Below, in pieces: positions 1 through 10,305 of a stretch of 64,000 bases of DNA. The notes below the pieces were generated by a model. It ran no database searches, was not told where the DNA came from, and saw only the letters and a program-made list of their open reading frames with translations. The position numbers and the translations under genes were made by a program. This DNA is from Nansenia antarctica (Eukaryota; Chordata; Actinopteri; Argentiniformes; Microstomatidae), in assembly GCA_963989245.1 (NCBI GenBank), contig OZ022339.1:43476307-43540306 (forward strand), read 5' to 3'. Numbering within the stretch: the first letter of the stretch is position 1; every line of letters starts with the position of its first letter.

Positions 1-66
1 ACACAAGCTCCGCCCACTTTGACTTAAGCTCCGCCCACTTTGACACAAGCTCCGCCCACTTTGACA

Positions 67-745
67 GCTCATTAACATACAGCTCATTAGCATGAAGCTC
101 ATTAGCATGAAGCTCATTAACATGAAGCTCATTAACATGAAGCTCATTAACATACAGCTCATTAACATACACACACACAGAAACACGTATACACACAGAG
201 ACACACACAGCTAATTAACATACAGCTCATTAACATACAGCTCATTAGCATGAATCTCATTAACATGAAGCTCATTAACATACAGCTCATTAACATACAG
301 CTCATTAACATACACACACAGACACACGTATACACACACAGAGACACACACACAGCTAATTAACATACAGCTAATTAACATACAGCTCATTAGCATGAAT
401 CTCATTAACATACAGCTCATTAACATACAGCTCATTAACATACACACACAGACACACGTATACACACAGAGACACACACACAGCTAATTAACATACAGCT
501 CATTAACATACAGCTCATTAGCATGAATCTCATTAACATGAAGCTCATTAACATACAGCTCATTAGCATGAAGCTCATTAGCATGAAGCTCATTAACATA
601 CAGCTCATAAACATATACACACGTATACACACAGAGACATTAGCATGAAGCTCATTAACATGAAGCTCATTAACATACAGCTCTTTAGCATGAAGCTCAT
701 TAGTATGAAGCTCATTAACATACAGCTCATTAACATACATAAACA
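67..745. repeat. 15-bp minisatellite (agctcattaacatac type)
   Basis: Tandem 15-bp units of the form agctcattaacatac or agctcattagcatga, broken by short runs of acacacagacacacgtat. Fifteen bases is five codons, so long repetitive open frames appear on both strands; these are artefacts of unit length. The homologous array is at 12,691-13,370. Confidence 0.92.
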
Positions 746-1003
746 TACACATACATACACACATACTCATACACACACATACTCATATCCACATACTCAT
801 ACACACACATCCACACTCATACACACACATCCACACACATATACACATACTCACACATCCACACACATACTCATACACACATCCACATATACACATCCAC
901 ACACATCCACACTCATACACACACATCCACACACACTCATACAGCTCATTAACACATATATACACACACACATCCAGTCACACGGTGAGACACATTGAAT
1001 GTA
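746..1003. repeat. CA-rich degenerate tandem repeat (acacacatccacactcat)
   Basis: Imperfect repeats of acacacatcc and actcatac form a low-complexity extension of the 15-bp array. The same tract occurs at about 13,370-13,627. No coding signal. Confidence 0.85.
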
Positions 1004-1236
1004 GACATCCAGTCACACACGCGCACAGACACGTCCAGCAGGTCTGATTATGGTCTGACTGGATTCGCCTCGAAGAGTAGATGTTCTTTGGTGTGTTTGG
1101 TGTCCAAAACGGTCATTGCATTCCCCCATAGAGACTCGGGCCGGTAGACGCACTGACACAGAAGAAGAAGAAAAAAAAAAAAAAAAAAAATATTTTGAGG
1201 CGGGATTTTTCAAAAATATATTTTCAAAAGGGAAAA

Positions 1237-1239
<3 letters not shown>

Positions 1240-1277
<38 letters not shown>
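1240..1277. repeat. (CT)n microsatellite
   Basis: Pure CT dinucleotide tract of about 38 bases. The matching tract in copy 2 (about 13,863-13,885) is clearly shorter, a normal slippage difference between duplicate copies. A poly-A run lies just before it, near 1,170-1,190. Confidence 0.9.
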
Positions 1278-1279
<2 letters not shown>

Positions 1280-1357
1280 ACTGAGCCCAGGAATTATTTG
1301 CCGCATGCCTTTTTTTTTTTCCTTCCTGTTTGTCCTTCACATTGAAAAGTGCAAATT

Positions 1358-1438
1358 GACCTGCCCGCCTGGGATTCGAACCCAGGACTACAAAGTCTAC
1401 CTTGCGGCAGACTTACACACTGAGCTAACGAGCCAGTC
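1358..1438 (-). repeat. tRNA-derived SINE head (or tRNA pseudogene)
   Basis: On the minus strand an A-box-like TTAGCTCAGTG is followed by a perfect T-arm, CCTGG/GTTCGAAT/CCCAGG, and the ends pair as an acceptor stem at about six of seven positions. The anticodon loop appears one base too long and no CCA or terminator context is seen. I therefore call it the tRNA-like head of a SINE rather than a functional tRNA. The same sequence is at 13,971-14,051. Confidence 0.7.
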
Positions 1439-1993
1439 ATACAAACATATAAAAAAAAAAAATCTCGACATATACTGGCCAGTGTGGAATCGCGGACATT
1501 GGCTGTCAGAGAATAGAATCCTATTATCCGATTCCTCTCTTCCTCTAGAATGACCTGTCGTCATTGTCGTTGTCTCCGTGTGTCTGTGTGTGTCTGTCTT
1601 TATTGAAATTGACAAGAAATGATGGAACACGGCTCCACGCGGGCCTCGATACTAGGTGGCTGCACGTCTCTCTCTCTGTCTGTGTGAGGGACTTCCGCAT
1701 TAGCGGTGTTAGCTTAGCAATCTCGTTGTGTTTTAACTTCAGTTTAACATGACTTCCCGTAAAAATGGGAGCACCATATTAAATATTTGTACTAATAACA
1801 ACATGCACCCATAATGTTTTACGGTAAAAAAAAATGCCAAACAGTTTTAGGTACACTACACGTTTAGAATTTAACAAAACAAACAACTAATAACAGAACA
1901 TCACTTTCGCTGGCCTATGAGAATATGCACCAGTCCTATGACCAGGTGGACCGTTGGATCCAGAAGGATCTGAGGCATGCGCGGCCGGCCTGA

Positions 1994-2595
1994 ACCATCG
2001 CCGGGACCATCTTCATCACAATGGACTCCTTGGTGCTGTTTGGCTGGGAGCTCAACGTCCTGGAGTCACCATCTCAGTAGTCCGTTGACTATGTGGTACA
2101 CTATGGCGTGGCCTATCACCTCGCCACAGAGCCTGACCGTGAGCGGAAGGTGGTCTTCTTCCTCAGCAGGGTCGGCTCCACCATCGCCATGGCGGCGCTG
2201 ACCAATTTCGTGGTGGGGGCGATGATGATGCCCTCCGCCTAGACCCAGCTGGGCACCTTCATGATGCTGATCATAATAATTTTAATAATTTAATAATTTA
2301 ATTAATGAATTTAATAATTTTAATTTTTATAATTTTGCCATTTAGCAGACGCTTTTATCCAAAGCGACTTACAAGGACATTCCCCCTGGAGTAACTGAGG
2401 GCTAAGTGCCTTACCCAAGGGCACACTAGTAGTGGTGTGGCTTCAGGCGGGATTTGAACTCACAATCTTCTGATCCCAAGTCCAACTCACTATCCACTAG
2501 ACCACCACTACCCTGATCATGTGCATCAGCTGAGCCTTCACAACCTTCTTTTTCCAATGCCCGTGCTGCTGCCTGGAGCCAATGTGCCTGCTTTC
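1994..2595 (+). pseudogene. Dispatched-1-like (disp1) pseudogene fragment, copy 1, split by a SINE
   Basis: The plus-strand reading gives AGTIFITMDSLVLFGWELN, then YVVHYGVAYHLATEPDRE, then AMAALTNFVVGAMMMPSA and TQLGTFMMLI. I recognise this pattern from memory as Dispatched-1, an RND/sterol-sensing-domain transporter that releases lipid-modified Hedgehog. The frame contains stops (after PSQ, after PSA, and before AFTTFFF), and short pieces expected between them are missing, so it is non-functional. A SINE sits inside it at 2,275-2,513. No other disp1 parts were recognised nearby. In tetrapods DISP1 and TLR5 are neighbours, which supports a relic of the old gene order rather than a random fragment. 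The family call needs a protein search. Confidence 0.7.
2275..2513 (-). mobile_element. tRNA-derived SINE inserted in copy 1 only
   Basis: A ~239-bp insertion absent from copy 2 is flanked by a 7-bp direct repeat, TGATCAT, at 2,268-2,274 and 2,514-2,520. On the minus strand it starts with an A-box-like TGGTCTAGTGGA and a B-box-like GAGTTCAAATCC. It then has the conserved teleost tail ending in ctttggataaaagcgtctgc, followed by an AT-rich tail. These are the hallmarks of retroposition. It landed within the disp1 relic after the two copies separated. Confidence 0.9.
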
Positions 2596-2896
2596 ACCAT
2601 AGATTCAAAACCCTCCTCTGAAAGCTTATGAAAGCTTATGTTGACTATAAAGAGAACATTTAAGAGACTTATATAAAGGACATTATAAACCATAGTGTCA
2701 ATCCGTCAAGTTATCGTGTCCAGTGTACCAGTGTCTCTGTTTGGGATATGACTGACCAAGTGCCTAAATGTCTATCATGTATAGTTATGACATTATACGG
2801 TTTGTTCTGTGTTTCCTTTTTGTACTCAGACAATGGTATTTTGTTGGTGTCACAGATTTTATTTTAATTAAACAGTAAAAATACAGTCTGTCTATG

Positions 2897-3186
2897 AAGT
2901 AAGTAAGTAGCCTTGAGAACCGATGGTTCTTGAGCCTAATGGCGCGTAGGGCAGGAGCCTATCTCTTGTTTACATAGCGTGAGGCGGCTTGATGTACAAG
3001 TACACCCCCTGGACATGACGCTGGTATGTCGCTGGGTCTTACCCCCAATCCAACCCTTAATGCTGAGTGCCAAGCAGGGAGGCATCGGGTACCATTTTTA
3101 TAGTCTTTGGTATGACTCGGTTGGGGATCGAACTCACAACCCTAATCTCAGGGCGGACACTCTAACCGCAGGGCCACTGAGCTGGT
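2897..3186 (-). mobile_element. tRNA-derived SINE (shared by both copies)
   Basis: On the minus strand the element begins ccagctcagtggccctgc, has a B box GAGTTCGATCCCC, continues through a body containing ttggcactcagcattaag, and ends in ACTT tandem repeats, a typical SINE 3' tail. The same element lies at 15,250-15,539, so it predates the duplication. The open frame through it is incidental. Confidence 0.85.
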
Positions 3187-4424
3187 TCTCACTGGTTTCT
3201 GACTGGTTTCTCTGTCTACGAAGCCCTCGTCTAAATTGTTCAAGGAACATATTTGTGATCTGAACTACAGCTGTCTTTATTCTCTAAGAGAACCTGTTTT
3301 CTCGTCGAAATGTCCTTAACACAGATGTATGTCCACTGTATATCTGCTAAGATTTGGCTGAACTTTTAGTCCAGCCTCCCTCAGCGTCAATCCGTGGTTC
3401 ACGACATGGTGTCGACAGTGTTTCTTCTATGAGCACGTTCTCCTGCTTCAGGTCTTCCTCTTCCTCTACCTCCACATCGGCTTCTACCTCCTCCTCCTCC
3501 ACCGTGGATTCCCCCTCTCACCCTCACTCTTCTTCTTCTGACTCCTTCCATTTTGGTTGAAGACAGGTGAACTCACCTGTTGCATTTGTATAGTGCTTAA
3601 ACCTGATTGGTGTGAGTGTGTCTACAATTAAGCAATCATGTGTTTGTGCACCTGATGGCTGTATTTAACCAATTGGCTCATAGGTGTGGTGATTTGACAG
3701 TCAGTGCTTTGGAATAGCAAGGAAGTAACATCATGATATACTTCTGTGGCTAACGTATACAAGTGTGTTTAGTGTTTTGCAAATCACTGTGTGTATTGTT
3801 TTGCAAAAAGTGTGAGGCTGACATTGTGCTTATAGTGGTGCAAATCTGGGCTGATGTTTTGCTCCTTGAGTGTAAGGTTTTGATAATTGTGTAATACTTT
3901 AGATTTTAGTGTTTATGCAATCCATCGAAAAAAAACTATACAACACACGCCTACACTGTTAACACACTGCCCTCTAGTGGTGAAGAAAAGCAATGACACA
4001 ATAAAACAGCCTAGGCCAACTACATTTTTAGGGTTAGGGTTTACATTTTTTACATTTAGCAGATGCTTTTATCTGATAGGACTTACATGCTAGGACCAAG
4101 TGCCATTGGCAGTTACAATGCTAGAGGAAGGAAAGACCACTTCCCTTCTTTTTCAATTATTAACAATAGAGGAACTGTACAGAGGGGGTGATGGGGGGTG
4201 AAGAGGTAGGAGGTCACTGCCTACAAAAGTAGAGTCCTCCACTCTTCATTTGGTTTTGTATGAATTCAGAATGTGGTCATAGTATCAACATAATACAGTG
4301 TGTTTGTATACAATAGATACAAGTATCTTCTCAAAAAATAATAAAGTTAAAATGTTTCACTTCAGAAAACAGTAAAATATGAACATCAGGCTCTAACTGT
4401 TTTAATTATTCAGGCTCTAACTGT
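3187..4424. other. Gene-free stretch downstream of tlr5 copy 1
   Basis: No gene recognised. It holds a serine-codon-rich CT-rich patch at about 3,440-3,550 whose minus strand is an acidic Glu-rich frame, AT-rich sequence, and a relic of a SINE tail at about 4,043-4,095 (catttagcagatgctttt). A short ttagggttaggg patch lies at about 4,028. The stretch is shared with copy 2. Confidence 0.6.
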
Positions 4425-5856
4425 CTACATTATTTCCAGTTTGATATCCGGACCAGGGTTAGGGTTAGGGTTGGGGTTAGGGTTGGGGTTGGGGTTGGGG
4501 TTAGGGTTAGGGTTGGGGTTGGGGTTAGGATCGTTCTTCTTCTTGACCGGCTTGTCCTTCAGGATCTTCCAGGTGAGCTTGTCGTAGAACCACTCCAGGT
4601 CCTGTGAGTCATCCGGCCACTGCAGGTACTCCTTCTTTTGTATGAAGCTTCTGATTGGCTCGTACTTCATCAGTTTATATGGAGGCATCTCCCCTACTAC
4701 TACCAGGATCAGAAGGTCTCTGAGCTCCTCCAGCATCCTGCTCTGGGCCAGAGAAAAGGCTTCCAGGCACCAACCTGGAGGTAGTAATAACATTATACAA
4801 TAACTCATCAATCATCATCATCATGAGATTTTTTGTATTGTATATCATTTATTATGATGTACTATATTACCGACCGTCCTTTAGGAACTCTTTAGACACG
4901 ACACACACCGTCTTCCTGCTTCCCCAGACAGCATCTCTGATGTTGGCCAGGTGATCCTCGCCAGGCAGGAAGTCTCTGGCCTCAAAGCAGCAGCGGAGGA
5001 TGTTGTGCTCAGCCAGCTGAGAGTCCAGCCTCTTCAGCAACGCAGCTTCCACCCACCTGTAGTCATTGTTGCTGAAGCACAAGTAGGCGTCATACTTCAC
5101 ATTGCCACCAGGGGGCGGCTCTCTTTTAGGGCCCTCCAGGACCCTGGCCTTCACTTTCTTGTAGGCGATGAAGAGGTGTCCACGGAGCCGGACGAAAACG
5201 ATGGTGCAGATGGTGACAAGGATGAGGATAGTGGAGCAGGTGATGAAGATGGAGAAACGCAGCTCCTGCATGAGTCCCTCGTCATCCTTCTCACACAACG
5301 CCGTGCTGTAATTAGACAGGCGGACACCGTGGAGCTCTGAGGGGAACTCGCACTGGAACTCGTCAACGTCGCTCGAGGACGTCACGTTGGTGCCGTTCAG
5401 CCACGTCAAGAAGGGCAGCAGGTCGCAGTCGCAGTGGAACAGGTTGTTCCTCAGGCCGACAGTTCTGAGGAAACTGAACGTCCTGGGGTCAGGGGTCGCC
5501 AGGAAGTTGTAGGAGAGATCCACTGTAGTGAGACTCTCTGGGAAGATGTTTGGTTGGAGGTACGTCAAAGAGTTGAAGGAGATGTCCATGTCCACCAGAG
5601 AGGTGAGACCATTGAAGATACCCTCCGGGAGAGACTGAAGGGAGTTGGAGCGTAAACTCAGAATAATGAGCTGGTTGAGATTGTCAAACACGTCCAAGCA
5701 TGTTCCCTGAGCCCATATCAGCTGCAAGTAGCTGCCGCTGAGATCCAGCAGTTTCAAACTATTCTGTGGCGGGATGGAAATGTTACGGTTCAGGGTGCAC
5801 ATCGTTATGAGATTTTCACCAAACCAGACAAGTTCAAGTTTATGGAATTTCGTTAA
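4425..5856 (-). pseudogene. tlr5: 5'-truncated tlr5 copy (last LRRs, TM, TIR)
   Basis: The exons are 5,856-4,875 (5' end cut) and 4,774-4,425. They are joined by an intron with GT at 4,874-4,873 and AG just before 4,774. The retained part covers the last leucine-rich repeats, LRR-CT (CDCDLLPFLTWLN), a transmembrane helix and the TIR domain (box 1 YDAYLCFS, box 2 FEARDFLPGE). Exon 2 adds DGWCLEAFSLAQ, the FYDKLTW box 3, and a telomere-like Asn-Pro tail. There is no stop or frameshift in the retained part, but the signal peptide and most of the LRR ectodomain are gone and minisatellite DNA replaces the 5' half. It is almost identical to the complete gene at 16,759-19,543, with one visible change in exon 2 (Lys for Glu in PPYKLM). 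Most likely a recent pseudogene. Translation from the internal Met at 5,802 would give a TM-TIR stub. Confidence 0.88.
4456..4528. repeat. Telomere-like hexamer array (TTAGGG/TTGGGG) inside tlr5 exon 2, copy 1
   Basis: About 12 hexamers mix ttaggg and ttgggg. On the minus (coding) strand AACCCT and AACCCC read as Asn-Pro dipeptides in frame with the TIR exon. Copy 2 has one hexamer fewer. Confidence 0.93.
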
Positions 5857-5875
5857 TACTTTGGGATTTCGTTAA

Positions 5876-6143
5876 GACTTTGACTTAAGCTCCGCCCACT
5901 TTGACTTAAGCTCCGCCCACTTTGACACAAGCTCCGCCCACTTTGTCTTAAGCGCCGCCCACTTTGACTTAAGCTCCGCCCACTTTTACACAAGCTCCGC
6001 CCACTTTTACACAAGCTCCGCCCACTTTGATTTACGCTCCGCCCACTTTTACTTAAGCTCCGCCCGCTTTTACACAAGCTCCGCCCACTTTGACTTAAGC
6101 TCCGCCCACTTTGACACAAGCTCCGCCCACTTTGACTTAAGCT
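5876..6143. repeat. 21-bp minisatellite, first block
   Basis: Tandem 21-bp units begin aagctccgcccactttga and end ctt, aca or ttt. The block starts directly at the broken tlr5 exon. On the minus strand each unit contains GTGGGCGGAGC, a GC-box-like word. The repetitive open frames (KSKWAEL, QSGRSLS) arise because 21 is divisible by three. Confidence 0.95.
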
Positions 6144-7135
6144 TACACGCACACGTACGTACGCACGCGCACGTACGCGCACACACACGCGCACACGCAC
6201 ACACATACACGCGCACGAACGCGCACGCGCGCGCACACACGAACACATACACGCGCACACTCACGCACGCGTGCACACGCGCGAACACACACGCGCACAC
6301 GCACGCACACACACACGCACGCACACACGTACACACGCGCGCGCACACACACGCGCGCGCGCACACACGCGCACGCACGCGCACGTACACACACATGCGC
6401 ACACCCGCGGGCGCGCGCACACACGCGCACACACACGCGCACACACACGCGCACACGTACGTGCGTGCGCGTGCGTGCGCGCGTGCGTGCGCGTGTGTGA
6501 GTACGTGTGTGTGCGTGTGCACGCGCGTATGTGTGTGTGCGTGTACGCGCGCGCACGCACGCGCACACACACGCGCACACGCACACACATACACGCACGC
6601 GCACGCGCACACACGAACGCATACACACGAACACATACACACGCACACTCACGCACCCGTACACACGCACGCACACGCGCACGCACACGCGCACGCACGC
6701 GCATACACGCGCATACACGCACGCACGCACACACGCACACACACGCACGCACACGTACACATGCACACACGCGCACACGCACACACACACGCGCACGCAC
6801 GCGAACACACACGCACACACACGCACACACACGCGCACACGCACACACGCACACACGCGCGCACACACGCGCACACACGCGCACGTACACACACGCACGC
6901 GCACACCCGCGCGGGCACACGCACGCACACACGCACGCACACACGCGCACATGCACAGACACATGCAGCATCTACAACCAGCCGATCCCCTACGTGTGTG
7001 CGTGCGTGTGTGCGTGTGTGCGTGTGCGCATGTGTGCGTGTGTGTGCACGTGCGCGCGCGCGTGTGCGTGCGTACGAGCGTGCGCGCGTGCGCGTGTGTG
7101 CGTGTTCGTGCGCGTGTGTGTGTGGTTGTTGTGCC
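6144..7135. repeat. Alternating CA/CG - TG/CG block, copy 1
   Basis: About 1 kb of nearly uninterrupted alternating purine-pyrimidine sequence (acacgcgcacgc and its complement). It switches strand sense several times and has a short unique spacer near 6,964-7,000 (catctacaaccagccgat). This composition favours Z-DNA and cruciforms. All long open frames here are low-complexity (Thr-His, Cys-Val, Arg-Ala) and not genes. Confidence 0.92.
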
Positions 7136-8165
7136 CACTTTGACTTAAGCTCCGCCCACTTTGACACAAGCTCCGCCCACTTTGACTTGCGTGCGCGTGC
7201 ATGCGTGCGTACGAGCGTGCGCGTGTGCGTGCGCGTGCGTGTGTGTGTGCGCGCGTGTGTGGTTGTTGTGCCCACTTTGACTTAAGCTCCGCCCACTTTG
7301 ACTTAAGCTCCGCCCACTTTGACTTAAGCTCCGCCCACTTTGACTTAAGCTCCGCCCACTTTGACACAAGCTCCGCCCACTTTGACTTAAGCTCCTCCCT
7401 TTGATTTAAGCTCCTCCCACTTTGACTTAAGATCCTCACACTTTGATTTAAGCTCCTCCCACTTAGACTTAAGCTCCGCCCACTTTGACTTAAGCTCCTC
7501 CCACTTTGATTTAAGCTCCTCCCACTTTGATTTAAGCTCCTCCCACTTTGATTTAAGCTCCTCCCACTTTGATTTAAGCCCCGCCCACTTTGATTTAAGC
7601 TCCTCCCACTTTGATTTAAGCTCCTCCCACTTTGATTTAAGCTCCGCCCACTTTGACTTAAGCTCCTCCCGCTTTGATTTAAGCTCCTCCCACTTTGACT
7701 TAAGCTCCTCCCACTTTGATTTAAGCTCCGCCCACTTTGAGTTAAGCGCAGCCCACTTTGACTTAAGCTCCTCCCACTTTGATTTAAGCTCCTCCCACTT
7801 AGACTTAAGCTCCGCCCACTTTGACTTAAGCTCCTCCCACTTTGATTTAAGCTCCTCCCACTTTGATTTAAGCTCCTCCCACTTAGACTTAAGCTCCGCC
7901 CACTTTGACTTAAGCTCCTCCTACTTTGATTTAAGCTCCTCCCACTTTGATTTAAGCTCCTCCCACTTTGATTTAAGCTCCGCCCACTTTGACTTAAGCT
8001 CCGCCCACTTTTACACAAGCTCCGCCCACTTTTACACAAGCTCCGCCCACTTTGATTTACGCTCCGCCCACTTTTACTTAAGCTCCGCCCGCTTTTACAC
8101 AAGCTCCGCCCACTTTGACTTAAGCTCCGCCCACTTTGACACAAGCTCCGCCCACTTTGACTTAA
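7136..8165. repeat. 21-bp minisatellite, second block
   Basis: Units as at 5,876, with many copies carrying ctcctcccactttgattt instead of ctccgcccactttgactt. A short CG/TG stretch interrupts at about 7,188-7,268. The end of this block starts the next ~2-kb higher-order repeat. Confidence 0.95.
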
Positions 8166-9150
8166 GCTTACACGCACACGTACGTACGCACGCGCACGTA
8201 CGCGCGCACACACACGCGCACACGCACACACATACACGCGCACGAACGCGCACGCGCGCGCACACACGAACACATACACGCGCACACTCACGCACGCGTG
8301 CACACGCGCGAACACACACGCGCACACGCACGCACACACACACGCACGCACACACGTACACGCGCGCGCACACACACGCGCGCGCGCACACACGCGCACG
8401 CACGCGCACGTACACACACATGCGCACACCCGCGGGCGCGCGCACACACGCGCACACGCACGCGCACACACGCGCACGTGTTTGTGCGTGCGCGCGCGTG
8501 CGTGCGCGTGTGTGAGTACGTGTGTGTGCGTGTGCACGCGCGTATGTGTGTGTGCGTGTACGCGCGCGCACGCACGCGCGCACACACGCACACACATACA
8601 CGCACGCGCACGCGCACACACGAACGCATACACACGAACACATACACACGCACACTCACGCACCCGTACACACGCACGCACACGCGCACGTACGCGCACG
8701 CACGCGCGCACGCACGCGCATACACGCGCATACACGCACGCACGCACACGCGCACACACACGCACGCACACGTACACATGCACACACGCGCACACGCACA
8801 CACACACGCGCACGCACGCGAACACACACGCACACACACGCACACACACGCGCACACGCACACACGCACACACGCGCGCACACACGCGCACACACGCGCA
8901 CGTACACACACGCACGCGCACACCCGCGCGGGCACACGCACGCACACACGCACGCACACACGCGCACATGCACAGACACATGCAGCATCTACAACCAGCC
9001 GATCCCCTACGTGTGTGCGTGCGTGTGTGCGTGTGTGCGTGTGCGCATGTGTGCGTGTGTGTGCACGTGCGCGCGCGCGTGTGCGTGCGTACGAGCGTGC
9101 GCGCGTGCGCGTGTGTGCGTGTTCGTGCGCGTGTGTGTGTGGTTGTTGTG
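8166..9150. repeat. Alternating CA/CG - TG/CG block, copy 2
   Basis: Near copy of 6,144-7,135, including the same short spacer at about 8,990-9,010. Together with its flanking 21-bp units it forms the second unit of a higher-order tandem repeat of about 2.0-2.1 kb. Confidence 0.92.
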
Positions 9151-10305
9151 CCCACTTTGACTTAAGCTCCGCCCACTTTGACACAAGCTCCGCCCACTTT
9201 GACTTAAGCGCGCGTGCGCGTGCGCGTGCACGTGCGCGCGCGTGTGTGTGCGTGCGTACGTGTGTGTGTGCGTACGCGTGCGCGCGTGCGCGTGCATGCG
9301 TGCGTACGAGCGTGCGCGTGTGCGTGCGCGTGCGTGTGTGTGCGCGCGTGTGTGGTTGTTGTGCCCACTTTGACTTAAGCTCCGCCCACTTTGACTTAAG
9401 CTCCGCCCACTTTGACTTAAGCTCCGCCCACTTTGACTTAAGCTCCGCCCACTTTGACACAAGCTCCGCCCACTTTGACTTAAGCTCCTCCCTTTGATTT
9501 AAGCTCCTCCCACTTTGACTTAAGATCCTCACACTTTGATTTAAGCTCCTCCCACTTAGACTTAAGCTCCGCCCACTTTGACTTAAGCTCCTCCCACTTT
9601 GATTTAAGCTCCTCCCACTTTGATTTAAGCTCCTCCCACTTTGATTTAAGCTCCTCCCACTTTGATTTAAGCCCCGCCCACTTTGATTTAAGCTCCTCCC
9701 ACTTTGATTTAAGCTCCTCCCACTTTGATTTAAGCTCCGCCCACTTTGACTTAAGCTCCTCCCGCTTTGATTTAAGCTCCTCCCACTTTGACTTAAGCTC
9801 CTCCCACTTTGATTTAAGCTCCGCCCACTTTGAGTTAAGCGCAGCCCACTTTGACTTAAGCTCCTCCCACTTTGATTTAAGCTCCTCCCACTTAGACTTA
9901 AGCTCCGCCCACTTTGACTTAAGCTCCTCCCACTTTGATTTAAGCTCCTCCCACTTTGATTTAAGCTCCTCCCACTTAGACTTAAGCTCCGCCCACTTTG
10001 ACTTAAGCTCCTCCTACTTTGATTTAAGCTCCTCCCACTTTGATTTAAGCTCCTCCCACTTTGATTTAAGCTCCGCCCACTTTGACTTAAGCTCCTCCCA
10101 CTTTGATTTAAGCTCCTCCCACTTTGATTTAAGCTCCTCCCGCTTTGATTTAAGCTCCTCCCACTTTGATTTAAGCTCCGCCCACTTTGACTTAAGCTCC
10201 TCCCACTTTGATTTAAGCTCCGCCCACTTTGACTTAAGCTCCTCCCACTTATACACAAGCTCCGCCCACTTTGACTTAAGCTCCGCCCACTTTGACACAA
10301 GCTCC
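9151..10305. repeat. 21-bp minisatellite, third block
   Basis: Continues the array after a ~150-bp CG/TG insert at 9,208-9,356. The unit order, including the one-off unit aagatcctcacactttga, matches 7,136-8,000, so the block arose by duplication of the ~2-kb segment. Confidence 0.95.

Larger units (their letters stand above)
1..5856. repeat. Segmental duplication, copy 1
   Basis: This segment is repeated in the same orientation at about 12,625-18,184 with only scattered base changes. Shared content in order: 15-bp minisatellite, CA-rich tract, tRNA-like SINE head, disp1-like relic, second SINE, and the 3' part of tlr5. Copy 1 differs by a ~240-bp SINE insertion at 2,275-2,513, a longer CT tract near 1,240, one extra telomere-like hexamer, and a truncation at 5,856. 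The left end may run beyond the window. A haplotype duplication introduced by assembly is an alternative to a true tandem duplication. Confidence 0.9.

Noticed and set aside
1358..1438. Functional tRNA gene on the minus strand
   Set aside because: T-arm and A/B boxes are good, but the anticodon loop seems too long, one acceptor pair mismatches and there is no T-run terminator. A SINE head fits better.
4951..5340. Plus-strand 129-codon frame across the tlr5 TIR/TM region
   Set aside because: It is the reverse-strand shadow of the tlr5 exon, present in both copies.
6990..9155. A 721-codon open frame on the minus strand, and similar long frames on both strands at 6,143-9,500
   Set aside because: They consist of CA/CG alternation (Thr-His, Cys-Val, Arg-Ala) and 21-bp units. 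Overlapping open frames on several frames and both strands at once show that low complexity, not coding selection, keeps them open.
5876..10305. CRISPR-like array (regular direct repeats)
   Set aside because: Units are contiguous without unique spacers and the DNA is vertebrate; it is a minisatellite.
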